Assembly: GCA_039030555.1 (NCBI GenBank)
Contig: JBCCDY010000004.1
Location: 1 to 64,000, forward strand
Reading direction: 5' to 3'
DNA length: 64,000 bases
Source: JBCCDY01 sp039030555
Lineage (GTDB): Bacteria; Bacteroidota; Bacteroidia; Cytophagales; Cyclobacteriaceae
Shown here: positions 1 to 8,965 of the stretch, piece by piece
How positions within the stretch are numbered: position 1 is the first letter of the stretch
Layout: each line of letters starts with the position of its first letter
The notes under the pieces: model-generated
Databases searched by the model: none
Told to the model about the DNA's origin: nothing
What the model saw: the letters and a program-made list of their open reading frames with translations, nothing else
Position numbers and translations under genes: made by a program

Positions 1-2
1 CC

Positions 3-251
3 CAATTGCTAAACAAGCAGTATGAAAATGCTCTTACTTCTTTTGATGAAGCTATCGATAAAGATTCTGACATGGCTTTAGCGCACTATTGTTCTGCAAT
101 TGCGTCGGCTAGACTTGGAAAAGAAGCTCAAGGCTTAGATCATTTAAAAAATGCCGTTTCTGCAGATCCTACTTTAAAGGATAAAGCTCTTTCTGATTTA
201 GAGTTCAGTAAATATGCTTCAACTGATCAGTTTAGAGATGCTCTGAAGTAA
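3..251 (+). CDS. Tetratricopeptide-repeat protein, C-terminal end (partial)
   Basis: The reading frame is open to the left edge of the window, so only the last ~82 residues are visible and the true start lies outside. The fragment has TPR-like helical pairs: a segment with ALTSFDEAIDKD and ALAHYCSAIASARLG, then a second with GLDHLKNAVSADP. The acidic/alanine spacing of each ~34-residue unit fits a TPR scaffold. It ends in an FSKYASTDQFRDALK-type tail, common at the end of Bacteroidota TPR proteins that carry a capping unit. A strong intrinsic terminator follows 30 bases downstream, so this is the last gene of its transcript. TPR proteins mediate protein-protein contacts; no specific partner can be inferred. 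Confidence 0.75.
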   Translation, partial: QLLNKQYENALTSFDEAIDKDSDMALAHYCSAIASARLGKEAQGLDHLKNAVSADPTLKDKALSDLEFSKYASTDQFRDALK

Positions 252-280
252 ATATTATATTCAAGAGAAATAAAATTAAA

Positions 281-306
281 AGCCCTGACTAGTCAGGGCT
301 TTTTTG
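281..306 (+). terminator. Intrinsic terminator after the TPR gene
   Basis: A perfect 20-base inverted repeat (AGCCCTGACT followed by AGTCAGGGCT) runs directly into a T-tract at 299-306. An A-rich stretch precedes it. This is a textbook rho-independent terminator, separating the TPR transcript from pdhB. Confidence 0.92.
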
Positions 307-316
307 TTTTCAAGCT

Positions 317-347
317 TTTGTAAATGAAGGATTAGTTTCTAATTTTA
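317..347 (+). promoter_or_regulatory. Candidate Bacteroidota promoter for pdhB
   Basis: TTTG at 317-320 is followed after 19 bases by TAATTTTA at 340-347, one mismatch from the Bacteroidota -7 element TAnnTTTG. Transcription would start near 352-355. That would put the TTG codon at 349 at or before the transcription start and supports the ATG at 373 as the pdhB start. Confidence 0.5.
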
Positions 348-372
348 ATTGAATTCAAAAACCAGTTCCATA

Positions 373-1353
373 ATGAGAGAAATACAATTCAGGCAAGCAC
401 TCGGTGAAGCAATGAGCGAAGAAATGAGAAGAGACGAAAAAGTCTTTCTTATGGGGGAAGAAGTAGCTGAGTACAATGGGGCCTACAAAGTAAGCCAAGG
501 AATGCTTGACGAATTCGGAGCAGATCGAATAATAGATACCCCAATAACTGAACTTGGTTTTTCAGGAGTCGGAGTTGGTGCGGCTATGAATGGCTTAAGG
601 CCTATCATCGAGTTTATGACGTTTAACTTTTCGCTTGTAGCAATAGATCAAGTTATAAATAGTGCCGCGAAAATGTATTATATGTCAGGCGGCCAGTATA
701 ACATTCCTATGGTTTTTAGGGGACCTACCGGAAATGCAGGACAATTATCAGCTCAACATTCTCAAAACTTTGAAAACTGGTATGCTAATACACCCGGACT
801 AAAGGTAGTAGTTCCATCTAATCCTTACGATGCAAAAGGCCTGCTTAAATCCTCTATAAGAGATGATGATCCTGTGATTTTCATGGAATCGGAATTAATG
901 TATGGAGATAAAGGCGAGGTTCCGGAAGAAGAGTATTTAATCCCTATAGGTGAAGCTGATGTAAAAAGACAAGGAGAAGACGTAACTGTAGTTTCTTTTG
1001 GTAAAATAATGAAAGTAGCTCTTGAGGCTGCTGAAGAAATCCAAAAAGAAGAAGGCAAATCAGTAGAGGTTATTGATCTTCGCACAGTTCGTCCTATAGA
1101 TTATCAGGCGATAGTAAATTCTGTTAAGAAAACCAATCGCTTGGTTATTGTTGAAGAGGCGTGGCCTCTATCATCGATAGCATCTGAGATCACATATCAC
1201 GTCCAAAAGCATGCTTTTGACTATCTTGATGCTCCTATACATAGGATCAACAATATGGATATTCCATTGGGTTATGCTCCTACGCTTATAGAAGCTACGT
1301 TACCCAATGTTAAGAGAACAGTTGATGCAATAAAGTCTGTACTTTATCTTTAG
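373..1353 (+). CDS. pdhB: Pyruvate dehydrogenase E1 component, beta subunit
   Basis: This is the beta subunit of the thiamine-diphosphate-dependent E1 enzyme that decarboxylates pyruvate and reductively acetylates the E2 lipoyl group. It has 326 residues from the ATG at 373, the usual length for the family. An upstream in-frame TTG at 349 would add eight residues, but the family typically begins MREIQFRxAL and a promoter-like element overlaps the TTG. Visible family features are MGEEVAEYNGAYKVSQGM near residue 30, TPITELGFSGVGVGAAMNG, the GPTGNAGQLSAQHSQ loop and the C-terminal VEEAW segment of the transketolase C-terminal domain. The alpha subunit is not next to it. A paralogous beta subunit for branched-chain oxoacids cannot be fully excluded. 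Confidence 0.88.
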   Translation: MREIQFRQALGEAMSEEMRRDEKVFLMGEEVAEYNGAYKVSQGMLDEFGADRIIDTPITELGFSGVGVGAAMNGLRPIIEFMTFNFSLVAIDQVINSAAKMYYMSGGQYNIPMVFRGPTGNAGQLSAQHSQNFENWYANTPGLKVVVPSNPYDAKGLLKSSIRDDDPVIFMESELMYGDKGEVPEEEYLIPIGEADVKRQGEDVTVVSFGKIMKVALEAAEEIQKEEGKSVEVIDLRTVRPIDYQAIVNSVKKTNRLVIVEEAWPLSSIASEITYHVQKHAFDYLDAPIHRINNMDIPLGYAPTLIEATLPNVKRTVDAIKSVLYL

Positions 1354-1373
1354 AATTAATAAAGGCTAGTCAG

Positions 1374-2702
1374 CTAATTGCCAAGCATATTACCAAGGCT
1401 AGCCATAGCGTTCTTACCACCCATTTTATTCATGGTCTTCATCATTTTGCGCATCTGTACGAATTGCTTTAAAAGATTATTAACTTCCTGAATCGAGGTC
1501 CCACTTCCATCAGCTATACGCTTCTTTCGGCTTCCATTCATCAAATCAGGATTAGCTCGTTCATCTTTCGTCATTGAACGTATGATTGCCTCTACGGGCT
1601 TAAAAGAGTCATCATCAATATCTAATCCTTTAATCGCCTTCCCTACGCCCGGAATCATTGCCATCAGGTCTTTAATGTTACCCATTTTCTTGATTTGCTC
1701 CAGTTGAGAAAGAAAGTCATCAAAATCAAATTGATTCTTTCTCATCTTTTTGGTCAGGCGCCGAGCTTCGTCTTCATCAAAAGCCTGCTGTGCCTTTTCA
1801 ACGAGGGATACAACATCTCCCATACCTAGGATCCGTTGCGCCATTCGATCTGGATAGAAAGTATCAATGGCGTCCATCTTTTCTCCTGTGCTGATGAATT
1901 TTATAGGCTTCTCGACAACCGACCTAATGGACAGAGCAGCTCCACCACGTGTATCACCATCCAGTTTGGTAAGGACAACTCCATCAAAATTCAACCTTTC
2001 GTTGAAGGTTTTTGCAGTATTTACCGCATCCTGACCCGTCATAGAATCCACCACGAATAGGGTCTCTTGAGGGTTAAGTGCTTTTTTGAGATTTGATATC
2101 TCTTGCATCATCTCCTCATCTACAGCAAGCCGACCTGCGGTATCGACTATAACAGCCTTTTTATTATTTTTCTTCGCAAAATCAATTGCATTTTTAGCGA
2201 TCTCAACAGCGTTTTTATTTTCAGGCTCTGCATAAACCTCTACCCCAATTTGTTCTCCAAGAACTTTTAACTGGTCAATAGCAGCTGGCCTGTAAATATC
2301 GCAAGCTGCGAGAAGTACATTTGTTTTACTTTTAAGATGACTAGCCAACTTCCCACTAAAAGTGGTTTTACCAGAACCTTGAAGACCTGAAATTAGTATT
2401 ACAGCAGGGTCACCTTGAAAACTGAATTCGGACTTAGTTCCACCCATCAATTCAGTGAGCTTCTCTTGAACAATTTTCGTAAGTAATTGCCCTGGTGAAA
2501 CTGCAATTAGAACTTCTCTACCGAGTGCTTCTTTTTTAATATCATCAGTGACTTCTTTTGCCACCTTATAGTTAACGTCAGCATCGATCAGAGCCCTACG
2601 GATTTCTTTGACCGTTGTAGCCACATTTATCTCAGTAATCCTACCCTGCCCTTTGAGGGTTTTAAATGCCTGATCGAGTTTAACGCTTAAATTATCGAAC
2701 AT
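1374..2702 (-). CDS. ffh: Signal recognition particle protein Ffh (SRP54)
   Basis: Ffh is the GTPase subunit of the signal recognition particle. It binds 4.5S RNA and hydrophobic signal sequences and hands ribosomes to FtsY at the membrane. The 442-residue protein shows the N domain, the G domain with P-loop GLQGSGKTT, DTAGRL and TKLDGDTRGGAALS, and a methionine-rich M domain. The M domain carries the RNA-binding stretch SGTSIQEVNNLLKQF and a C-terminal tail rich in M, G and K. Length and motifs are normal. The start is an ATG. It converges on pdhB with only 20 bases between the stop codons and is divergent from the yfhO gene. The 4.5S RNA gene is not recognisable in this window. Confidence 0.97.
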   Translation of the reverse strand: MFDNLSVKLDQAFKTLKGQGRITEINVATTVKEIRRALIDADVNYKVAKEVTDDIKKEALGREVLIAVSPGQLLTKIVQEKLTELMGGTKSEFSFQGDPAVILISGLQGSGKTTFSGKLASHLKSKTNVLLAACDIYRPAAIDQLKVLGEQIGVEVYAEPENKNAVEIAKNAIDFAKKNNKKAVIVDTAGRLAVDEEMMQEISNLKKALNPQETLFVVDSMTGQDAVNTAKTFNERLNFDGVVLTKLDGDTRGGAALSIRSVVEKPIKFISTGEKMDAIDTFYPDRMAQRILGMGDVVSLVEKAQQAFDEDEARRLTKKMRKNQFDFDDFLSQLEQIKKMGNIKDLMAMIPGVGKAIKGLDIDDDSFKPVEAIIRSMTKDERANPDLMNGSRKKRIADGSGTSIQEVNNLLKQFVQMRKMMKTMNKMGGKNAMASLGNMLGN

Positions 2703-2716
2703 CTACTTTCTTTTTA

Positions 2717-2724
2717 TACTTTTG
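2717..2724 (+). promoter_or_regulatory. Candidate -7 promoter element upstream of the YfhO gene
   Basis: TACTTTTG matches the Bacteroidota -7 consensus TAnnTTTG exactly and lies 73 bases before the yfhO-like ATG in the divergent ffh/yfhO gap. No clear TTTG -33 box is seen at the expected distance, so the call is weak. Confidence 0.3.
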
Positions 2725-2797
2725 AATCTTCGAAATTAATAAGATTTGATCGCCAAATGAAGCTAAATGCATAATGGCACAAATGAATTTTTAGAGT

Positions 2798-5251
2798 ATG
2801 GTCAAAATTGATTTTAAAACTGATGTTCTACCGCATTTAATAGCTCTGTTAATATTCCTTTTCGTATCGGTTACCTTTTATTATCCTATGTTCCTGGAGG
2901 GGAAAGAGTTCGGCCAACACGATATTCTGCAAGGTATAGGTGCTAATCAAGAAGTTAGAGATTTTAGAGCGGAAACAGGCGAAGAAGCTTTATGGACAAA
3001 TTCTATGTTTTCAGGTATGCCGGCTTATTTAATTAGTGTAAGGTGGTCTGGTGAGCTTATCAGGTATGTTCAACAAATTATTTCTTTTGGTCTTCCGCGA
3101 GAACCTGCACTTACTTTCATTAGTTTTTTATCTTTTTATATACTTCTTCTCGCTTTTAATATGAAGCCTGGAATAGCCCTTTTCGGAGCTCTTGCTTATG
3201 GTCTTAATACCTTTAACATTATAAGCATTGAAGCTGGTCATATTTGGAAAGTGAGGGCAATGGCATATATGCCATTGGTAGTAGCAGGAATCCATTTAGT
3301 CTTCAAAGGAAGGAAAATACTCGGTTTTGCTTTAACAGCATTAGCTATGGCACTTGAAATTCAAGCCAATCATCTCCAAATAACCTATTATTTAGCCTTA
3401 CTGTTGCTTATTTATGGTGCTTATCATCTTTATGAGGCTATTCAAAACAAAGAATTAAAGTCATTAAGCTTAAAAGTAGGTATTATTATTCTTGCAGTTG
3501 TTTTAGGTTTTGGAGCTAATTTCGGTCGGTTATGGTCAACTTATGAATATGGAAAGTATTCTAGCCGAGGACCATCGGATTTAGTTTCGGAAAACCGGCC
3601 TAAAGAATCTGGCTTAGATCGTGATTATGTATTTAGATGGAGCCATGGTATCGGAGAGACTTTTACTTTTTTAATTCCAAATTTCTACGGTGGCCCTTCA
3701 CAAAGCGAACTGAGCCCTGACTCTGAGTTAGGTAAAGCTCTGAGGAAGAATGGTTTAAACCGAAATCAGATTGATCAACAGCTTAAAAGTGTTCCAACTT
3801 ATTGGGGACAACAACCGATTGTTGCGGGACCTATTTATCCTGGTGTAATTATGATATTTTTCTGTGTTTTAGGTTTTTTAGTCTTGCCAAAACGTACTTA
3901 TCTCTGGCTTTTAATAGGAATAATTCTTTCGCTAATGTTGGCCTGGGGGAAAAACCTTTCCTTCTTCAACTATTTTATGTTCGACTATTTTCCCGGATAT
4001 GATAAATTTCGATCTGTTTCTATGGCTATGTCCATCGCATTGCTTTGTATACCTTTATTTGCAACACTTTCCGTAAATAAATTCTTACAAGGAGAGTTTT
4101 CAAAAGAAAAAATAAAAAGCCTGTTGATTGCTGGCTCAATAGTATTAGGCTCAATTCTAATCTTAATAATTTTCTCAAGCGGGTTTAATTTTAAAGGTGC
4201 TGTCGATTCTCAATTGGGAAATTTACCGGATTGGTTCATTAGGGCATTAAAAAAAGATAGGCAGGGCCTTCTGACTAGTGATGGAATTAGATCTCTTTTT
4301 TTCATCGCCTCCTCAGCTGCAGTAATTTATTTTTGGGCTAAAGGAAAGATAAAACCTGTTTTAGGAACCGCTCTATTAATCACATTAGTACTGGCTGATC
4401 TATGGCTGGTCGACCGAAGATTCATAGAAGAGGAAAATTTCATTCGAAACCGAAACAGGCAATTCTTCTCTGAGTCGGCTGCAGATAAGTCTATACTTAA
4501 TGATCAAAATTTACATCATAGAACGCTTAATCTTTTAAATCCCTGGAATGAATCTACAACCTCCTATTTTCATAAATCTGTTGGAGGTTATCACGGCGCG
4601 AAAATGAAGCGCTATCAGGAGTTAATTGACGCTTGCCTAAGCAATGAAACACAAGAAGTAATTACCAAGCTTCAATCCGGGAGTACTGATTTTTCTTCAC
4701 TTTCAACTTTGAATATGTTGAATGCAAAATATTTTAAGTTTGGAGACCAAGCTCAGCAAGTTATCCCAAACGGATCAGGTTATGGTAATGCCTGGTTTGT
4801 TAAAAATGTGACCCATGTCAACTCAGCCAATGAAGAGTTGGAGCAAACTTGTGAGTTATCAACAAAAAATAGAGCGGTTGTAGATGTATCCAGATTTGAA
4901 ATCTCCTCTCAGAATTATAGCACAGACGGAGATATAAGGTTGCTTGAATACAGGCCAAACTATCTTAAGTATGAGTTTAGTAATTCTGGTAATGGCTTTT
5001 TGGTATTCTCAGAGGTATATTATCCGGAAGGCTGGATCAGTAAAATAGATGGAGAAGAGCAAGAACACATAAGGACTAACTATGTCCTTCGCGGTATGGA
5101 AGTGCCTTCAGGAAAGCACGTTATTGAATTTGAATTTAGGCCAGAAGCCTATTATGCGGGCAATAAAATTTCACTGGTCTCATCAGTATTACTTTTGTTA
5201 ATTACGGTAGGTGTTATTTTTATTGAGTTTCGGAAGACAAAGTCCGAATGA
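2798..5251 (+). CDS. YfhO-family multi-pass membrane protein
   Basis: An 817-residue protein of the YfhO family, large membrane proteins with a GT-C glycosyltransferase-like layout. In Gram-positives they are linked to lipid-linked glycosylation; the Bacteroidota function is not settled. The N terminus has a transmembrane helix (about residues 12-30), a large extracytoplasmic loop with the acidic FGQHDILQG segment, then about a dozen further membrane segments up to residue ~540. A soluble C-terminal region (about 550-790) and a last helix before the basic end follow. It is the first gene of the glycan locus. Its stop overlaps the next ATG (ATGA), so it is probably cotranslated with the glycosyltransferase. 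The context suggests a role in modifying surface polysaccharide or protein glycans. Confidence 0.8.
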   Translation: MVKIDFKTDVLPHLIALLIFLFVSVTFYYPMFLEGKEFGQHDILQGIGANQEVRDFRAETGEEALWTNSMFSGMPAYLISVRWSGELIRYVQQIISFGLPREPALTFISFLSFYILLLAFNMKPGIALFGALAYGLNTFNIISIEAGHIWKVRAMAYMPLVVAGIHLVFKGRKILGFALTALAMALEIQANHLQITYYLALLLLIYGAYHLYEAIQNKELKSLSLKVGIIILAVVLGFGANFGRLWSTYEYGKYSSRGPSDLVSENRPKESGLDRDYVFRWSHGIGETFTFLIPNFYGGPSQSELSPDSELGKALRKNGLNRNQIDQQLKSVPTYWGQQPIVAGPIYPGVIMIFFCVLGFLVLPKRTYLWLLIGIILSLMLAWGKNLSFFNYFMFDYFPGYDKFRSVSMAMSIALLCIPLFATLSVNKFLQGEFSKEKIKSLLIAGSIVLGSILILIIFSSGFNFKGAVDSQLGNLPDWFIRALKKDRQGLLTSDGIRSLFFIASSAAVIYFWAKGKIKPVLGTALLITLVLADLWLVDRRFIEEENFIRNRNRQFFSESAADKSILNDQNLHHRTLNLLNPWNESTTSYFHKSVGGYHGAKMKRYQELIDACLSNETQEVITKLQSGSTDFSSLSTLNMLNAKYFKFGDQAQQVIPNGSGYGNAWFVKNVTHVNSANEELEQTCELSTKNRAVVDVSRFEISSQNYSTDGDIRLLEYRPNYLKYEFSNSGNGFLVFSEVYYPEGWISKIDGEEQEHIRTNYVLRGMEVPSGKHVIEFEFRPEAYYAGNKISLVSSVLLLLITVGVIFIEFRKTKSE

Positions 5252-6546
5252 AACGTGTACTTATCATTAGTTACTATTGGCCTCCTGCCGGAGGTGTTTC
5301 AGTTTTAAGAAGTCTGAAAATTGCCAAGTATCTTCGCAATTATGGTTGGGAGCCCGTTGTGTATACGGCAAGGAATGCCCAATACCCTTATTTTGACGAT
5401 AGTAACTCAAAGCATGTTCCATCTGATATTGAAATTATTAGGAAGCCTATAATTGAACCTTTTAACTTTTTTAAAAAATTCACGGGTAGGAATAAAAATG
5501 ATATAGTCGATAACGTCTTAAGTATTGAATCCAAACAAAAAGGCTTAAAAGACAAGTTGGCAATATGGGTAAGGGCTAACTTTTTCATACCTGATGCACG
5601 AGCGTTATGGATTAAGCCATCGGTGCAGTTTCTATCTTCTTATTTAAAGAAAAATCCTGTTGATGCTTTATTTACTGACGGTCCACCGCATACAAATACG
5701 GTTATAGGCTGTGAGCTGAAGAAAAAGATGGCAATACCCTGGTTAGCAGATTTTCAGGATCCTTGGTCTCAAGTGGATTATTATGATCGGTTTCCTATGA
5801 CTAAGATGGCTGATAAAAAGCACAAAAAAATGGAACAAGATGTATTTAAGCATGCAGATAAAATAACTATAGTAAGCCCTTCATGGAAAGAAGATATTGA
5901 GAAAATCGGGGCGAAAAATGTAAGCGTTATCTATTGGGGTTACGATGAAGATGAATATTCAGAAGTAGCTGCCGAATTGGACACTAAATCCTTTACAGTA
6001 TCACATAGCGGCTCATTAGGAAAGGATAGATTTCCAAAGGTATTATTGGATGTTTTAAAAGAAGTTACCAAAGAAATCAGTGAGCTTAAAGAAAAAATGA
6101 AATTTGAAGTTTTCGGTATGGTTGACCATTCCATTTCGGAATACATCAGTTCTATAGATTTTATAGGAAATTATGTTAACCATGGTGTCATATCAAGAAA
6201 TGAAGCACTTCAAAAAACATTCGCATCTGACTTACTCTTATTACTTTTAAATAAAGCAGATAACAGTAAAGGAAGATTACCAGCAAAGCTTTATGAATAT
6301 TTAAGAGCTGGAAAAACAATTCTATGTTTAGGTGATCCCGAAAGCGATGCTGCACGAATTATCTCCAAAACTCAATCTGGCCAAACCTTTCATTATGATG
6401 ACTACAGCAGAATCAAAGGTTTTATAAAGAAGTTGGTCATAAAAGAAAACATCAAAGCTCAAAAAGTAGACCCAAGCATAGAAGCTTTTGAAATAAGAGC
6501 TCAGGTAAGTAAAATAGCAGATTTTTTAGACGAAATAGCAGCTTGA
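5248..6546 (+). CDS. Glycosyltransferase family 4 protein
   Basis: A 432-residue GT-B-fold glycosyltransferase that probably transfers a sugar from an activated nucleotide donor onto a growing surface glycan at the cytoplasmic face. The N terminus has the acceptor-domain signature YYWPPAGGVSVLRSLK (residues 9-24), typical of Bacteroidota family 4 enzymes. WLADFQDPW lies near residue 167. The C-terminal half has SHSGSLGKDRFPKVLLD and a donor-binding region around LPAKLYEYLRAGKTILCL. The start is an ATG overlapping the yfhO stop by four bases, and the stop overlaps the next gene (TTGA). Donor and acceptor cannot be read from sequence; a nonulosonic acid or the linking sugar is possible. Confidence 0.85.
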   Translation: MKRVLIISYYWPPAGGVSVLRSLKIAKYLRNYGWEPVVYTARNAQYPYFDDSNSKHVPSDIEIIRKPIIEPFNFFKKFTGRNKNDIVDNVLSIESKQKGLKDKLAIWVRANFFIPDARALWIKPSVQFLSSYLKKNPVDALFTDGPPHTNTVIGCELKKKMAIPWLADFQDPWSQVDYYDRFPMTKMADKKHKKMEQDVFKHADKITIVSPSWKEDIEKIGAKNVSVIYWGYDEDEYSEVAAELDTKSFTVSHSGSLGKDRFPKVLLDVLKEVTKEISELKEKMKFEVFGMVDHSISEYISSIDFIGNYVNHGVISRNEALQKTFASDLLLLLLNKADNSKGRLPAKLYEYLRAGKTILCLGDPESDAARIISKTQSGQTFHYDDYSRIKGFIKKLVIKENIKAQKVDPSIEAFEIRAQVSKIADFLDEIAA

Positions 6547-7949
6547 AAGACCGTTTATTATTTTTTACAGACCGAGATAACGGTAGAGATGTAGAGATGC
6601 TTCTTCCTTTGAGGTTTTTCGCTGAAGAACTTCTTGGATTATCTGTTCAACATGCATTTTTATATGATTACGATGCTATAAGAAGATATAAACCCATTAC
6701 CGTAGTCCTACCTAATACTATAGGATCTCACGAATTCTTTTTTATATCAAAGTATTGTTTCGATCAAAAAATACCTGTTTTTGCATTGGACTCAGAGGGA
6801 AATTTCAGGACTGATGGAACATTTAATCATTGGGGTTATAATACTGACCAAACATATTATCAAGAATACATTTGTTGTTGGTCCAACAGGACAAGGGATT
6901 ACCTAATTTCTAAAGAACCTCTCTATAAAGAGAAAATTGTCACCGTAGGAGGTGTTGGTTTCGATCGGTATAAAATATATCGTTTCATGGAAAAGGACGA
7001 TTATTTTAAGCTGAGAAAAACTTCTAAATATGATTACGTAGTTGGATATGCTTCCTGGGCTTTCGGGAAAATGCATTATAACAAAGGGCGTGATAGTCTG
7101 GTAAGTTATTTTAAGGGGGATCGTTCCAAGTTAAGTATTATGGAACAGCAAAGAAAAGAGGTTGAAGAAATTTTAAAGCATTCGATAGAGCACAATCCGG
7201 ATGTGTTATTTATTCTTAAAAAACATCCCCTAGAAAGGAGACCTACAGAGCTAGGAGATGCTCGAAATGAAATCAATAACCTTCGAGATTACCCTAATGT
7301 AATTATTGAAGAAGGTGAGATAAGCATTGGAGATTTAATCAATGTTTGTGATGTATGGCTATCATTTGAAAGTACTACAGCCATTGAGGCTTGGTTGCTT
7401 AATAAACCCACAATTCTCATCCGTACTAACCCTCAATTCACAAATACATTAGAGGAAAAAGGGCTAGTCGATAGTCAGTGTATTGCGGATACATCAATAA
7501 GCCTTCAGAATTATATCCATAACCTTAAAGAAAAAGGATTAATATCCGAGTTTAAGGATGAAGAAAAACATAAAAACCGGAAGGAAGTAGTTAATAAAAG
7601 TATCGGCTTCGATGATGGTTTTAATCACATTAGAGCCGGAATATATCTGTATAAGACAACGCAAGCATTTAGCCAGAAAGAGGTGAAATATCGTTTTAGA
7701 GTGAAGAGCTTTATAATTTGGCTTCTTATATTACTAGGAAGAACATTCTACATCAAAAGCATATATAAACGATTCCCTTTGGTTAAAAAATTTGTTTGGG
7801 TATTTGAAGAATATGGATTAGAAAATGTTGCCCAGCTCTACGAAAGGAAAAAACCTTATCTCAAAGAATTCTATAATGAAAATAAAATCAAAGAGCTTTA
7901 TGATTCCGGAAAATTGGAAAAGATGCTATTTGAAAATGTTATGAACTAA
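6543..7949 (+). CDS. Surface carbohydrate biosynthesis protein, GT-B-like
   Basis: A 468-residue protein that I can place only broadly with the surface-carbohydrate, capsule or CDP-glycerol-transferase-like group. Visible features are an N-terminal beta strand (LLFFTDRDNG), a middle segment around LFILKKHPLERRP (near residue 225), and DVWLSFESTTAIEAWLLNKP near residue 277. The last resembles the nucleotide-binding half of GT-B enzymes, where a conserved Ser/Thr-Glu pair follows a state-sensing loop. A hydrophobic segment lies near residues 387-400. The only workable start is TTG, overlapping the upstream stop as TTGA; the next in-frame ATG would remove the first strand. Its position just before pseB suggests attachment or polymerisation of the locus sugar. 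Confidence 0.6.
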   Translation: MKDRLLFFTDRDNGRDVEMLLPLRFFAEELLGLSVQHAFLYDYDAIRRYKPITVVLPNTIGSHEFFFISKYCFDQKIPVFALDSEGNFRTDGTFNHWGYNTDQTYYQEYICCWSNRTRDYLISKEPLYKEKIVTVGGVGFDRYKIYRFMEKDDYFKLRKTSKYDYVVGYASWAFGKMHYNKGRDSLVSYFKGDRSKLSIMEQQRKEVEEILKHSIEHNPDVLFILKKHPLERRPTELGDARNEINNLRDYPNVIIEEGEISIGDLINVCDVWLSFESTTAIEAWLLNKPTILIRTNPQFTNTLEEKGLVDSQCIADTSISLQNYIHNLKEKGLISEFKDEEKHKNRKEVVNKSIGFDDGFNHIRAGIYLYKTTQAFSQKEVKYRFRVKSFIIWLLILLGRTFYIKSIYKRFPLVKKFVWVFEEYGLENVAQLYERKKPYLKEFYNENKIKELYDSGKLEKMLFENVMN

Positions 7950-8965
7950 TGGATCTAAAAAATAAATCACTACTGATAACCGGAGGAACGGGATCCTTCG
8001 GGACTGCTCTCATCAAGAGAATAGTTACTGATCAGCCCGATATTGGCCGGCTTATTATTTTTTCAAGAGATGAACTAAAGCAATTCGAGTTAAGTCAGAA
8101 ATTTCCAGTAGAAAAATACCCTTTCATTCGATATTTTCTTGGCGATATCAGAGACCAGGAAAGGGTTCGAAGGGCTTTTAACAGAGTAGATTATGTTATT
8201 CATGCAGCAGCTTTAAAGCAAGTTCCTGCCGCTGAATATAACCCTATGGAGTTCATAAAAACTAATGTAATAGGAGCCGAAAATATCATTAACGCAGCTA
8301 TTGATTCAGGAGTTAAACGAGTAGTGGCATTGTCAACTGACAAAGCAGCTGCCCCGGTCAATCTTTACGGTGCTACCAAACTATGTTCGGACAAGCTCTT
8401 TGTAGCTGCTAATAACATGGCTGGTGGCCATGATATTAAGTTTTCAGTGGTGCGTTATGGTAACGTAATGGGTTCAAGAGGTTCAGTAATTCCTTTTTTC
8501 CTTAACAAAAGGAACTCCAAAGAATTGCCCATCACCCATCCTGAAATGACTAGATTTAACATTACCTTAAGTGAAGGAGTAGATTTAGTTCTCAAAGCAC
8601 TTGAACATAGTTGGGGTGGAGAGATATATGTACCTAAGCTACCCTCCTTTAAAGTAACCGAATTGGCCGAAGCAATTGCACCTAATGCCAGCCAGAAAGT
8701 GGTTGGTATAAGACCAGGGGAAAAAATTCATGAGGAAATGATCACCATTGCAGATTCCACCCAAACATATGAGTCAGAGAATCATTTTGTAATTTTACCG
8801 AACCAAGCACGCTGGAAATTGGAAGATTACCTAGCTCAACAAGAGTTGAAAAAAGTAGATGATGGCTTTTATTATAATTCAGGAGAAAATAGCGATTTCT
8901 TAAACAAAGAGGAGCTTAGGGGCCTTATTAAAAGTCATATAGATAAAGACTTTGAGCCTTTATAA
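7949..8965 (+). CDS. pseB: UDP-GlcNAc 4,6-dehydratase (inverting)
   Basis: PseB catalyses the first step of pseudaminic acid synthesis, converting UDP-GlcNAc to UDP-2-acetamido-2,6-dideoxy-beta-L-arabino-hex-4-ulose. The 338-residue protein is an extended short-chain dehydrogenase. It has the nucleotide-binding GGTGSFG at residues 10-16, the ALSTDKAA segment with the catalytic Asp-Lys pair, and YGATK at 140-144. The fused STDK plus YxxxK arrangement and the DIRDQERVRRAF segment are typical of the inverting FlaA1/PseB group, not the retaining PglF or WbpM group, which carry an N-terminal membrane domain absent here. The ATG overlaps the preceding stop by one base. Genes for the following steps come directly after it. 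Confidence 0.95.
   Translation: MDLKNKSLLITGGTGSFGTALIKRIVTDQPDIGRLIIFSRDELKQFELSQKFPVEKYPFIRYFLGDIRDQERVRRAFNRVDYVIHAAALKQVPAAEYNPMEFIKTNVIGAENIINAAIDSGVKRVVALSTDKAAAPVNLYGATKLCSDKLFVAANNMAGGHDIKFSVVRYGNVMGSRGSVIPFFLNKRNSKELPITHPEMTRFNITLSEGVDLVLKALEHSWGGEIYVPKLPSFKVTELAEAIAPNASQKVVGIRPGEKIHEEMITIADSTQTYESENHFVILPNQARWKLEDYLAQQELKKVDDGFYYNSGENSDFLNKEELRGLIKSHIDKDFEPL

Noticed and set aside
349..372. TTG start for pdhB eight codons upstream of the ATG
   Set aside because: The codon lies within or at the edge of the proposed promoter, and the family usually starts at MREIQF.
1361..1404. Repeated GGCTAG and GCTAGCC near the pdhB/ffh junction, considered as a terminator
   Set aside because: The arms are short, more than 25 bases apart and partly inside ffh, with no T-tract.
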